The notes below the pieces were generated by a model that worked only from the letters and a program-made list of their open reading frames with translations, was not told the DNA's origin and did no database searches. A program made the translations under genes and the position numbers. 64,000 bases of DNA from Euglena gracilis. Taxonomy: Eukaryota > Euglenida > Euglenophyceae > Euglenales. The stretch spans positions 22,447,158 to 22,511,157 of the forward strand of contig CP154956.1 in assembly GCA_039621445.1 (NCBI GenBank). Direction: 5' to 3'. Positions 12,201 through 22,573 of the stretch are shown here, piece after piece. Every line of letters begins with the position of its first letter. Position 1 is the first letter of the stretch.

Positions 12201-15200
12201 GTGGTCCTGGACAGGACACTTAGGCCAAAGTCGCCTTGGCCCGGGGCACTTCGGTCAACGTGGCCCTGGCCAGGGACATTTTTGTCAAAGTGGCCTCGGC
12301 CATGGACGCTTTGGTCAAAGTTGCCGTGGCCAGGGACAGTCTGGTCAAGCCTTGGCCAGGGACACTTTATTCAAATGGCCTGGGCCAGGAACACTTTGGC
12401 CAAAGTGGCCTTGACCCGGGACACTTTTTTCAAAGTAGCCTTGGCCACGGACACTTTCGTCAAAGTGGCCTCGGTCAGGGACACTTTGGTCAAAGTGGTC
12501 CTGGCCAGGGACACATTGGTCAAAGTGGCACTGGCCACGGACGCTTTGGTCGAAGTTGCCTTGGCCAGGGACACTTTGGTTAAAGTTGCCTTGGCCAGGG
12601 ACACTTTGGTCAAAGTGGCCTTGGCCAGGGACACTTCGGTCAAAGTGGCCCTGGCCAGGGACACTTTGGTCAGAGTGGCCCTTGCCAGCGACACTTTGGT
12701 CAAAGTGGTCTTGGCCAGGGACACTTTGCTCGAATTGCCCCTGGCCGGGGACACTTCAGTCAAAGTGGCCCTGGCCAGGGACAGTTGGTCAACGTGGTCC
12801 TGGCCAGAGACACTTTAGTCAAAGTGGCCATTCGCCAGGGACACTTTGGTCAAAGTGGCCCCGGACGGGGACACTTTGGTCAAAGTGGCCTTGGCCAGGG
12901 ACACTCTGGTCAACGTGGCCCTGGCCAGGGACACTGTGGTCATTATTGGCCTTGGCCAAGGATACTTTGGTCAAAGTTGCCTTGACCAGGGACAACTTTG
13001 GTGACACTGAACTTGGCCAGGGACACTTTGGCGAAGGTTGCCTTGGCCAGGAGCACTTTGGTCAACGTGCTCTTAGCCAGGGACACTTTGGTCAAGGTGG
13101 CCCTGGCCAGGGAGACTTTGGCCACAGTGGCCTTGGCCAGGGACACTGTAGTCAAATGGCCTGGGCCTGGAACACTTTGGCCAAAGTGGCCTTGACCCGG
13201 GACACTTTGGTCAAAGTGGCCTTGGCCACGGACACTTTCGTCAAAGTGGCCTAGGCCAGGGACGCTTTGGTCAGATTCGCCCTTGCCAGCGACACAAATT
13301 GCCCTTCGTCAGGGACACGTTGATCAAAGTGGCCTTGGCCAGGGACACCTCGTTTAAAGTGGCCCTGGCCAGGGACACTTTGGGCAAAGTGGCCCTGGCC
13401 AGGGACACTTTGGTCAAAGAGGCCTTGCAGAGGGACACTTTTTTCAAATGGCCTTCGCCGGGGACACTTTGGCCAGAGTGGCCCTGGCCAGGGACACTTT
13501 GGTCAAAGTGGCCCTGGCCAGGGAGGCTTTGGTCAGAGTCGCCCTTGCCAGCGACACTTCTGTTAAAATGGTCTTGGCCAGGGACACTTTGGTCAAAGTG
13601 GCCCTGGCCAGGGACACTTTGATCAAATTGGCCTCGGCCAGGGACACATTGGGCAACGTGGCCCTGACCAGTGACGCTTTGGGCAAAGTAGCCCTGGAAA
13701 GGGACACTTTGGTCAAAGTGGCCTTGGCCAGGGACACTTTGGTCAAGGCGGCCTTGGCCAGGGACACCTTGGTCAAGGCAGCCTTGGCCAGGGACACTTT
13801 CGTCAAAGTGGTCCTGGCCAGGGACACTTTGGTCAAAGTGGCCTTGGCCAGGGACACTTTGCTCAAAGTGGCCCTGGACGGGGACACTTTGGTAAAAGTG
13901 GCCTTGGACGGGGACACTTTGGTCAAGGTGACCTTGGCCAGGGACACTTTGGTCAAAGTGGCCTTGGCCAGGGACACTTTGGTCAAAGCGGCCTTGGCCA
14001 GGGACAATTTGGTCAAAGTGGCCCTGGCCATGGACACTTTGGCCGAAGTTGCCTTGGCCAGGGACACTTTGGTCAACGTGGCCCTGGCAAGTGGCATTTT
14101 GGTCAAAGTGGCCTTGGCCACGGACGCTTTCTTCGAAGTGGCGACGGCCAGAGAAACTTTGGTCAAAGTTGCAGTGGCCAGGGACACTCTGGTCAAAGTG
14201 GCCTGGGCCAGGGACACTTTATTCAAATGGCCATGGCCAGGAACACTTCGGTCAAAGTGGCGCTGGCCAGGGACAGTTTGGTCAAAGTGGCCTTGGCCAC
14301 GGACACTTTGGTCAAGTTGGCCTTGGCCAGGGACACATTCATCAAAGTGGCCTTGGCCAGGGACACTTTGGTCAAAGTGGCCTTGGCCTGGGACACTTTG
14401 GTCAAGGAGGCCCTGGCCAGGGACACTTTGGTCAAGGTTGCCTTGGCCAGAAAACTTTCGTCAAAGTGCCCTCGGCCAGGGACACTTTGGTCAAAGTGGC
14501 CTTGGCCAGGCACACTTTGGTCAAGGAGGCCTTGGAGAGGGACACTTTTTTCAAAGGACTTTGGCCAAGGACACTTTGGCCAAAGTGGCCTTGGCCAGGC
14601 ACACTTTGGTCAAGGTTTCCTTGGCCAGCGACACTTTGGTCAAAGTTGCCTTGGCCAGGGACACTTTGGCCTAAGTGGATAGGCCAGGAACACTGTGGTC
14701 AAGGTGGCCTTGGCCAAGGACACTTTGGTCAACGTTGCCTTGGCCAGGGACAACTTTGGTCAAATTGAACTCGGCCAGGGACACTTTGGCCAATGTTGCA
14801 TGGCCAGGGACACTTTGGTCACCGTGGACCTGGCCAGTGACAGTTTGGTCAAAGTGCCCTCGGCCAGGGACACCTTGGTCAAAGTGGCCTTGGCCAGGGA
14901 CACTTTGGTCAAAGTGGCCCTGGCCAGGGACACGTAGGTCAGAGTCGCCCTTGCCAGCGACACTTTGGTCAAAGTGGTCTTGGCCAGGGCCACTTTGGTC
15001 AAAGTGGCTTGGCCAGGGACACTTTGGTCAAAGTTGCCTTGGCCATGGACAGTTTGGCCTAAGTGGATAGGCCAGGGACACTTTGGTCAAAGTGGCCTTG
15101 GCCGGGGACACTTTGGTCAAAGTGGGCCTGGCCAGGGACACTTTGGCCAACGTTGCCTTGACCAGGGACACTTTGGACAAAGGTGCCTTGGACATCGACA

Positions 15201-16625
15201 CTACGGCCTAAGTGGATAGGCCAGGGACACTTTAGTCAAAGTGGCCTTGGCCAGGGAAACCTTTGGTCAAAGTGGCCTTGGCCAGGGACACTTTGTCAAA
15301 GTGGCTCTGGCCAGGGAGACTTTGGTCAAAGTGGCCTTGGCCTTGGACTCCTTGGTCAAAGTGGCCCTTGCCAGGGACACTGTGGTCAAACCTTGCCCAA
15401 GGAGACTTCAGTCAACTCTGCCTTGCCCAGGGACACCTTGGTCAAAGTGGCCTTGGCCAGGGACACTTTTGTCAAGGAGGCCTTGGCCAGGGACATTTTG
15501 GTCAAAGTGGCCTTGGCCACGGACGCTTTCGACAAAGTGGCCTCGGCCAGGGAAACTTTGGTCAAAGTTGGCTTGGCCAGGGACACTCTGGTCAAATTGG
15601 CCTTGGTCAGGGACACTTTTTTCAAATGGCCTGGGCCAGGAACACTGTGGCCAAGTGGCCTTGCCCCGGGACACTTTGGTCAAAGTGTGCCTTGGCCTGG
15701 GACACTTTGGTAAAAGTGGCCCTGGCCAGGGACACTTTGGTCAAAGTGGCCATGGCCAGGGAGACTTTGGTCAAAGTTGCCTTGGCCAGGGACACTTTGG
15801 CCAAAGTTGCCTTGGCCCGGGAGACTTTGGTCAACGTGGCCCTGGCAAGGGACAGTTTGGTCAAAGTGGCCCTGGCCAGGGACACCTTGGTCAAGGACGC
15901 CCTGGCCAGGGACACTTTGGCCAAAGTGGCATTGGCCACGGACGCTTCGGTCAAAGTGGATAGGCCAGGGACACTTTGGTCAAAGTGGCCTTGGCCAGGG
16001 ACACTTTGGTCAAAATAGCCTTGAATAGGGACACTTTGGTCAAAGTGGCCCTGGCTAGGGACACTTTTGTCAAAGTGGCCCGGGCCAGGGACACTTTGGT
16101 CAGAGTCGCCCTTGCCAGCGACACTTTGTGGCCTTGGCTAGGGAGACTTTGCTCAAAGTGGCATTGGCCAGGGACACTTTTGTCAAAGTGGCCTTGGCCC
16201 GGGACACTTTGGTCAAAGTGGCCTCGGCCAGGAACACTTTGGCCTACGTGGATTGGGCAGGGACACTTTGGTCAATTGGCTTTGGCCAGGGAAAATTTGG
16301 TCAAAGTGGCCTTGGATAGGGACACTTTGGCCAAAGTGGCCTTGGCCATGGACACTTTGGTCAAAGTGGCCCTGGCCAGGGACACTTTGGTCAAAGTCGC
16401 CCAGGCCAGGGAGACTTTGGTTAAGGTGGCCGTGGCCAGGGAAACTTTGGTCAAAGTGGCCTTGGCCAGGAGCACTTCGGTCAAAGTGGCCCCCGCCAGG
16501 AACACTTTGATCAAAGTGGCCTTGGTCAGGGACACTTTGGTCAAAGTGGCCTTGGCCAGGGACACTTTGGTCAAAGTGGCCTTGGACAGGGACACTTTGT
16601 CCAAAATGGCCCTGGCCAGGGACAC
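9253..16625 (+). repeat. 30-bp satellite array, part 1
   Basis: This is a tandem array of a 30-bp monomer, read as GGACACTTTGGTCAAAGTGG followed by CCTTGGCCAG. Variants such as CCCTGGCCAG, GGACGGGG and AAGGAGGCC recur. The monomer consists of two abutting dyads, CACTTTG-GT-CAAAGTG and TGGCC-TT-GGCCA, and its consensus contains no CpG. Five of six frames are open through the monomer; the sixth has one TGA per unit. This explains the many apparent peptides of the DTLVKVALAR, GHFGQSGLGQ and TLWSKWPWPG types. I see no promoter or gene. Confidence 0.95.
11135..14979 (+). repeat. Higher-order block A of the 30-bp array
   Basis: This block of about 3.85 kb has a specific series of variant monomers that recurs at 18445-22309 and 22574-26240 with only scattered substitutions and small indels. 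Its left edge is the phrase ATTTTTGTCAAAGTGGCC. Its right edge is where copy B leaves the array for a Gypsy fragment. Copy A has a few private changes, such as an extra GGAAC near 11400. These blocks show that the array evolved by large segmental duplication as well as by monomer slippage. Confidence 0.9.
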
Positions 16626-17248
16626 TACAGTGTGGCCAAAAATTACGGAAGACAAAAATTACGCCAAAAAAATTTACGAGAAAAATTTTTTGGCAAAATT
16701 TTTTGTGGAAAATTTTTTTGGCAAAATCTGGTCCCAGCAAGGATTAACCTCCGGCACAGGTGAGCGACATTTTTCTCCTGGTTGCGTGTTCAACGTATTT
16801 TTCTGTCCCCCAGTGGCTGCAATCGCTCGAGGTGTACCCGCCCAGCAACGCTTGCCAAATAAAATGGGGAACGTTCAAGATCGGTCAGGCATGGGCAAAA
16901 TATTCGCTGGCAAAAGCAGAATGGAGGCCGTTCGTTGCAAATTCTGATAGAATTGTACCCACTGACCAGGTGTTAGTGTTTTCTAATGCAGAGCAATTTT
17001 CGCTGTGATTTTCCCCAGGTGCTTGATGCCGGTCGCCCGTTTTTCAAGGGGCTGGCTGAGCATATACCGGTGAAGAAACTGACATTCAATTGGGATGAGT
17101 ATAGTGTTCTTTTGGGCACAAACCAGAAGTGGGCTGGAAGACAGCGTCGGATGCCGACGGAGTGAGAAAATTACGAGAGAAAAAATTATGGCAAAATTTG
17201 GGTATTTGACCAAAATTTCTGTCTTCCGTAATTTTTAGCCGCACTGTA
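16626..17248 (+). mobile_element. Tc1/mariner-like MITE carrying a gene fragment
   Basis: The element is 619 bp (16628-17246) and is flanked by a TA on each side (16626-16627 and 17247-17248). The terminal inverted repeats are 33 bp (16628-16660 and 17214-17246) with three mismatches. They begin CAGTGYGGCYAAAAATTACG. A TA target duplication with termini starting CAGT is typical of the Tc1/mariner superfamily (established knowledge). There is no transposase, so it is non-autonomous. The interior holds a short two-intron gene fragment, listed separately, in place of the AT-rich filler usual for MITEs. It sits within the 30-bp satellite. Confidence 0.85.
16814..17165 (+). pseudogene. Captured gene fragment, two exons and flanking introns
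   Basis: Exon 1 is 16814-16969 (52 codons) and exon 2 is 17019-17165 (48 codons plus TGA). They join in frame across a 49-bp intron (16970-17018) that has GT...CCCCAG and a TTCTAAT branch-like site. A second 54-bp intron (16760-16813) starts GTGAGC and ends CCCCCAG. It precedes exon 1, but the sequence before it has an in-frame TAA, so no upstream exon is intact. The 100-residue product begins WLQSLEVYPPS and ends RRMPTE. It has several Trp residues and no motif I recognise. The preserved phase across the intron argues for a real former host gene 3' end. A copy lies at 27378-27729. Confidence 0.75.
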
Positions 17249-18057
17249 GGTCAAGCCGGCGTTGGCTAGGGACACTTTGGTCAAAGTGGCCTTGGCCAGG
17301 GACACTTTGGTCAAAGTGGCCTTGGACAGGGACACTTTGGTTAAAGTGGCCCTGGCCAGGGACACTTTGGTCAAAGTCGCACTGGCCAGGGACACTTTGG
17401 TCAAAGTCGCCTAGCCAGTGAGACATTGGTTAAGGTGGCCATGGCCAGGGACACTTTGGTCAAAGTGGTCTTGGCCAGGAGCTCTTCGGTCAAAGTTGCC
17501 TTGGCCAGGGACACCTTGGTCAAAGTGGCCTTGGCAAGGGACACTTTGGTCAAAGTTGCCTTGGCCAGGGACACTTTGGTCAAAGTGGCCCTGGACGGGG
17601 ACACTTTGGTCAAACTGGCCTTGGCCGGGGACACTTTGGTCAAAGTGGCCTTGGCCAGGTCCACTTTGGTCAAAGTGGCCTTGGCCCGGGACACTTTGGT
17701 CAAAGTGGCCTTTGCCCGGGACACTTTGGTCAAAGTGGCTTTGGCCAGGGACACTTTGGCCTAAGTGGAATGGCCAGGGACACTTTGGTCAAGGTGGCCT
17801 TGGCCAGGGACACTTTGGTCAAAGTGTCCTTGGCCAGGGACACTTTGGTCACAGTGGCCTTGGCCCGAGACACTTTGGTCGCAAGGGAAACTTTGGTCAA
17901 AGTGGCCCTGGCCAGGGACCCTTTGCTCAAAGTGGCATAGGCCAGGGACACTTTTGTCAAAGTGGCCTTGGCCCGGGACACTTTGGTCAAAGTGTCCTTG
18001 GCCAGGGACACTTTGGCCTAAGTGGTTTGGCCAGGGACACTTTGGTCAAAGTGGCCT
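17249..18057 (+). repeat. 30-bp satellite array, part 2
   Basis: These are 30-bp monomers between the MITE and the Gypsy fragment. The segment is duplicated at 27811-28142 plus 31287-31655. It contains the empty insertion site (17608/17609, in GGACGGGGACACTTTGGTCA) of the recombinase-type element found at 28143. Confidence 0.93.
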
Positions 18058-18444
18058 TTGAGAGCTTGTTCGCGTTCTCCCGAACAACGAAAAAATTTTC
18101 GGTACATTGGTTTAGCTGCTGACTTAAGCTCAATCTTACAACCGCCGAACGGACCGCGTATCGCGGGGTCGACGTCGCACGCGTATACTGTATTTTCCAG
18201 CACACCGTGAAATTCGCGGGTAATCTGCGAACGGAATTCAGCTGACTTGGGATTCTGACCTTCACTCTCGATGACTGCAGAAACCGCCAGGGTATCCCTG
18301 GGGCTACCGAGCTTCCTCGTCACTGCGAATTCGGACATTCCGAATGCATCGAAGAAACATACACAAAAAATGATTTCTGGTAAGGGTGGTTAATATTTTA
18401 CCACAAAATTCCTCAAAATCGGTACATTAGTGGTAAACCCCACC
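18058..18444 (-). pseudogene. Ty3/Gypsy pol fragment, copy 1
   Basis: The minus-strand frame from 18338 downward reads about 90 residues that are not satellite-like, beginning SEFAVTRKLGSPRD. It contains the block RGPFGGCKIELK, then a basic stretch, then SGEREQAL. The intact Gypsy element at 59402-61279 has RGPLGYGKIELK followed by TGERRQAL at the entrance to its reverse transcriptase. The fragment is therefore the protease-RT linker and RT N-terminus of a related Gypsy element. It is cut at both ends by 30-bp satellite. Near-identical copies occur at 22310 and 31656. Confidence 0.75.
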
Positions 18445-21400
18445 ATTTTTGTCAAAGTGGCCTTGGCCACGGACACTTTGGTTGAAGTGGCCTCGGCTAG
18501 GGAAACTTTGTTCAACGTTGCCGTGGCCAGGGACACTCTGGTCAAATTGGCCTTGGCCAGGGACACTGTATTCAAATGGCCTGGGCCAGGAACACTTTGG
18601 CCAAAGTGGCCTTGACCCGGAACACTTTGGTCAAAGTGGCCTTGGCCACGGACACTTTGGTCAAAGTGGCCCTGGTCAGGGACACTTTGGTCAAAGTGGC
18701 CTTTGCCACGGACACTTTCGTCAAAGTGGCCTCGACAGGAACACTTTGGTCAAGTGGCCTTGGCCAGGGACACATTGGTCAAAGAGGCCTTGCAGAGGGC
18801 CACTTTTTTCAAATGACCTTCGCCAGGGATACTTTGGCCAAAGTGGCCCTGGCCAGGGACGCTTTGGTCAGAGTCGCCCTTGCCAGCGACTTTTTTGTAA
18901 AAGTGGTCTTGGCCAGGGACACTTTGGTCAAAGTTGCCTTGGCCAGGGATACTTTGGTCAAAGTTGCCTTGTCCATGGACACTTTGGTTAAAGTGTCCTT
19001 GGCCAGGGACACTTCGGTCAAAGTGGCCCTGGCCAGGGACACTTTCGTCAGAGTCGCCTTGCCAGCGAAACACTTTGGTAAAAGTGGTCTGGCCAGGGAC
19101 ACTTTGCTCAAATTGCCCTTGGCCCGGGACACTTCGCTCAAAGTGGCCCTGGCCAGGGACACTTTGGTCAAAGTGGTCCTGGCCAGAGACACTTTGGTCA
19201 AAGTGGCCCTTCGCCAGGGACACTATGGTCAAAGTGGCCCTGGACGGGGACACTTTGATCAAAGTGGGCTTGGCCAGGGACACTTTGGCCAAAGTGGCCC
19301 TGGACGGGGACACTTTGGTCAAAGTGGCCTCGGCCAGGCACACTTTGGTCAAAGTGGCCCTGGACAGGGACACTGTGGTCATTATTGGCCATGGCCAACG
19401 ACACTTTGGTCAACGTTGCCTTGACCAGGACAACTTTGGTCAAAGTGGCACTGGCCAGGGACACTTTGGTCAACGTGGCCCTTGCCAGGGACAGTTTGGT
19501 CAAAGTGGTCCTGGACAGGACACTTAGGCCAAAGTCGCCTTGGCCCGGGGCACTTCGGTCAACGTGGCCCTGGCCAGGGACACTTTTGTCAAAGTGGCCT
19601 CGGCCATGGACGCTTTGGTCAAAGTTGCCGTGGCCAGGGACAGTCTGGTCAAGCCTTGGCCAGGGACACTTTATTCAAATGGCCTGGGCCAGGAACACTT
19701 TGGCCAAAGTGGCCTTGACCCGGGCCACTTTTTTCAAAGTAGCCTTGGCCACGGACACTTTCGTCAAAGTGGCCTCGGTCAGGGACACTTTGGTCAAAGT
19801 GGTCCTGGCCAGGGACACATTGGTCAAAGTGGCACTGGCCACGGACGCTTTGGTCGAAGTTGCCTTGGCCAGGGACACTTTGGTTAAAGTTGCCTTGGCC
19901 AGGGACACTTTGGTCAAAGTGGCCTTGGCCAGGGACACTTCGGTCAAAGTGGCCCTGGCCAGGGACACTTTGGTCAGAGTGGCCCTTGCCAGCGACACTT
20001 TGGTCAAAGTGGTCTTGGCCAGGGACACTTTGCTCGAATTGCCCCTGGCCGGGGACACTTCAGTCAAAGTGGCCCTGGCCAGGGACAGTTGGTCAACGTG
20101 GTCCTGGCCAGAGACACTTTGGTTAAAGTTGCCTTGGCCAGGGACACTTTGGTCAAAGTGGCCCCGGACGGGGACACTTTGGTCAAAGTGGCCTTGGCCA
20201 GGGACACTCTGGTCAACGTGGCCCTGGCCAGGGACACTGTGGTCATTATTGGCCTTGGCCAAGGATACTTTGGTCAAAGTTGCCTTGACCAGGGACAACT
20301 TTGGTGACACTGAACTTGGCCAGGGACACTTTGGCGAAGGTTGCCTTGGCCAGGAGCACTTTGGTCAACGTGCTCTTAGCCAGGGACACTTTGGTCAAGG
20401 TGGCCCTGGCCAGGGAGACTTTGGCCACAGTGGCCTTGGCCAGGGACACTGTAGTCAAATGGCCTGGGCCTGGAACACTTTGGCCAAAGTGGCCTTGACC
20501 CGGGACACTTTGGTCAAAGTGGCCTTGGCCACGGACACTTTCGTCAAAGTGGCCTAGGCCAGGGACGCTTTGGTCAGATTCGCCCTTGCCAGCGACACAA
20601 ATTGCCCTTCGTCAGGGACACGTTGATCAAAGTGGCCTTGGCCAGGGACACCTCGTTTAAAGTGGCCCTGGCCAGGGACACTTTGGTCTAAGTGGCCCTG
20701 GCCAGGGACACTTTGGGCAAAGTGGCCCTGGCCAGGGACACTTTGGTCAAAGAGGCCTTGCAGAGGGACACTTTTTTCAAATGACCTTCGCCAGGGACAC
20801 TTTGGCCAGAGTGGCCCTGGCCAGGGACACTTTGGTCAAAGTGGCCCTGGCCAGGGAGGCTTTGGTCAGAGTCGCCCTTGCCAGCGACACTTCTGTTAAA
20901 GTGGTCTTGGCCAGGGACACTTTGTTCAAAGTGGCCCTGGCCAGGGACACTTTGATCAAATTGGCCTTGGCCAGGGACACATTGGGCAACGTGGCCCTGA
21001 CCAGTGACGCTTTGGGCAAAGTAGCCCTGGACAGGGACACTTTGGTCAAAGTGGCCTTGGCCAGGGACACTTTGGTCAAGGCGGCCTTGGCCAGGGACAC
21101 CTTGGTCAAGGCAGCCTTGGCCAGGGACACTTTCGTCAAAGTGGTCCTGGCCAGGGACACTTTGGTCAAAGTGGCCTTGGCCAGGGACACTTTGCTCAAA
21201 GTGGCCCTGGACGGGGACACTTTGGTAAAAGTGGCCTTGGACGGGGACACTTTGGTCAAGGTGACCTTGGCCAGGGACACTTTGGTCAAAGTGGCCTTGG
21301 CCAGGGACACTTTGGTCAAAGCGGCCTTGGCCAGGGACAATTTGGTCAAAGTGGCCCTGGCCATGGACACTTTGGCCGAAGTTGCCTTGGCCAGGGACAC

Positions 21401-22309
21401 TTTGTTCAACGTGGCCCTGGCAAGTGGCATTTTGGTCAAAGTGGCCTTGGCCACGGACGCTTTGTTCGAAGTGGCGTCGGCCAGAGAAACTTTGGTCGAA
21501 GGTGCAGTGGCCAGGGACACTCTGGTCAAAGTGGCCTGGGCCAGGGACACTTTATTCAAATGGCCATGGCCAGGAACACTTCGGTCAAAGTGGCGCTGGC
21601 CAGGGACAGTTCGGTCAAAGTGGCCTTGGCCAGGGACACTTTGGTCAAGTTTGCCTTGGCCAGGGACACATTCATCAAAGTGGCCTTGGCCAGGGACACT
21701 TTGGTCAAAGTGGCCTTGGCCTGGGACACTTTGGTCAAGGAGGCCCTGGCCAGGGACACTTTGGTCAAGGTTGCCTTGGCCAGAAAACTTTCGTCAAAGT
21801 GCCCTCGGCCAGGGACACTTTGGTCAAAGTGGCCTTGGCCAGGCACACTTTGGTCAAGGAGGCCTTGGAGAGGGACACTTTTTTCAAAGGACTTTGGCCA
21901 AGGACACTTTGGCCAAAGTGGCCTTGGCCAGGCACACTTTGGTCAAGGTTTCCTTGGCCAGCGACACTTTGGTCAAAGTTGCCTTGGCCAGGGACACTTT
22001 GGCCTAAGTGGATAGGCCAGGAACACTGTGGTCAAGGTGGCCTTGGCCAAGGACACTTTGGTCAACGTTGCCTTGGCCAGGGACAACTTTGGTCAAATTG
22101 AACTCGGCCAGGGACACTTTGGCCAATGTTGCATGGCCAGGGACACTTTGGTCACCGTGGACCTGGCCAGTGACAGTTTGGTCAAAGTGCCCTCGGCCAG
22201 GGACACCTTGGTCAAAGTGGCCTTGGCCAGGGACACTTTGGTCAAAGTGGCCCTGGCCAGGGACACGTAGGTCAGAGTCGCCCTTGCCAGCGACACTTTG
22301 GTCAAAGTG
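18445..22309 (+). repeat. Higher-order block B of the 30-bp array
   Basis: This is the second copy of the block of about 3.85 kb, starting directly after the Gypsy fragment (CCACCATTTTTGTCAAAG). It follows block A monomer by monomer, and ends at GTCAAAGTGATCTTTTTTAG, where a second Gypsy fragment begins. Compared with copy C it retains a monomer stretch near 20680-20770 that copy C lacks. Confidence 0.9.
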
Positions 22310-22573
22310 ATCTTTTTTAGATTTTCCAGCACACCGTGAAATTCGTGGGTAATCTGCGAACGGAATTCAGCTGACTTGGGATTCTGACCTTCACTCTCGA
22401 TGACTGCAGAAACCGCCAGGGTATCCCTGGGGCTACCGAGCTTCCTCGTCACTGCGAATTCGGACATTCCGAATGCATCGAAGAAACATACACAAAAAAT
22501 GATTTCTGGTAAGGGTGGTTAATATTTTACCACAAAATTCCTCAAAAATCGGTACATTAGTGGTAAACCCCAC
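22310..22573 (-). pseudogene. Ty3/Gypsy pol fragment, copy 2 (shortened)
   Basis: This is the same minus-strand frame as at 18058 (beginning SEFAVTRKLG), but the downstream KIELK and GEREQAL part is lost. The fragment ends near ATTTTCCAGCACACCGTGAA, joined to satellite through CTTTTTTAG. Its other edge (GGTAAACCCCACCATTTTTG) is the same as in copy 1, so it was carried along in the same segmental duplication. Confidence 0.75.

Noticed and set aside
9253-16625. CRISPR array
   Set aside because: The repeats are contiguous, with no unique spacers, and the context is eukaryotic. It is a simple satellite.
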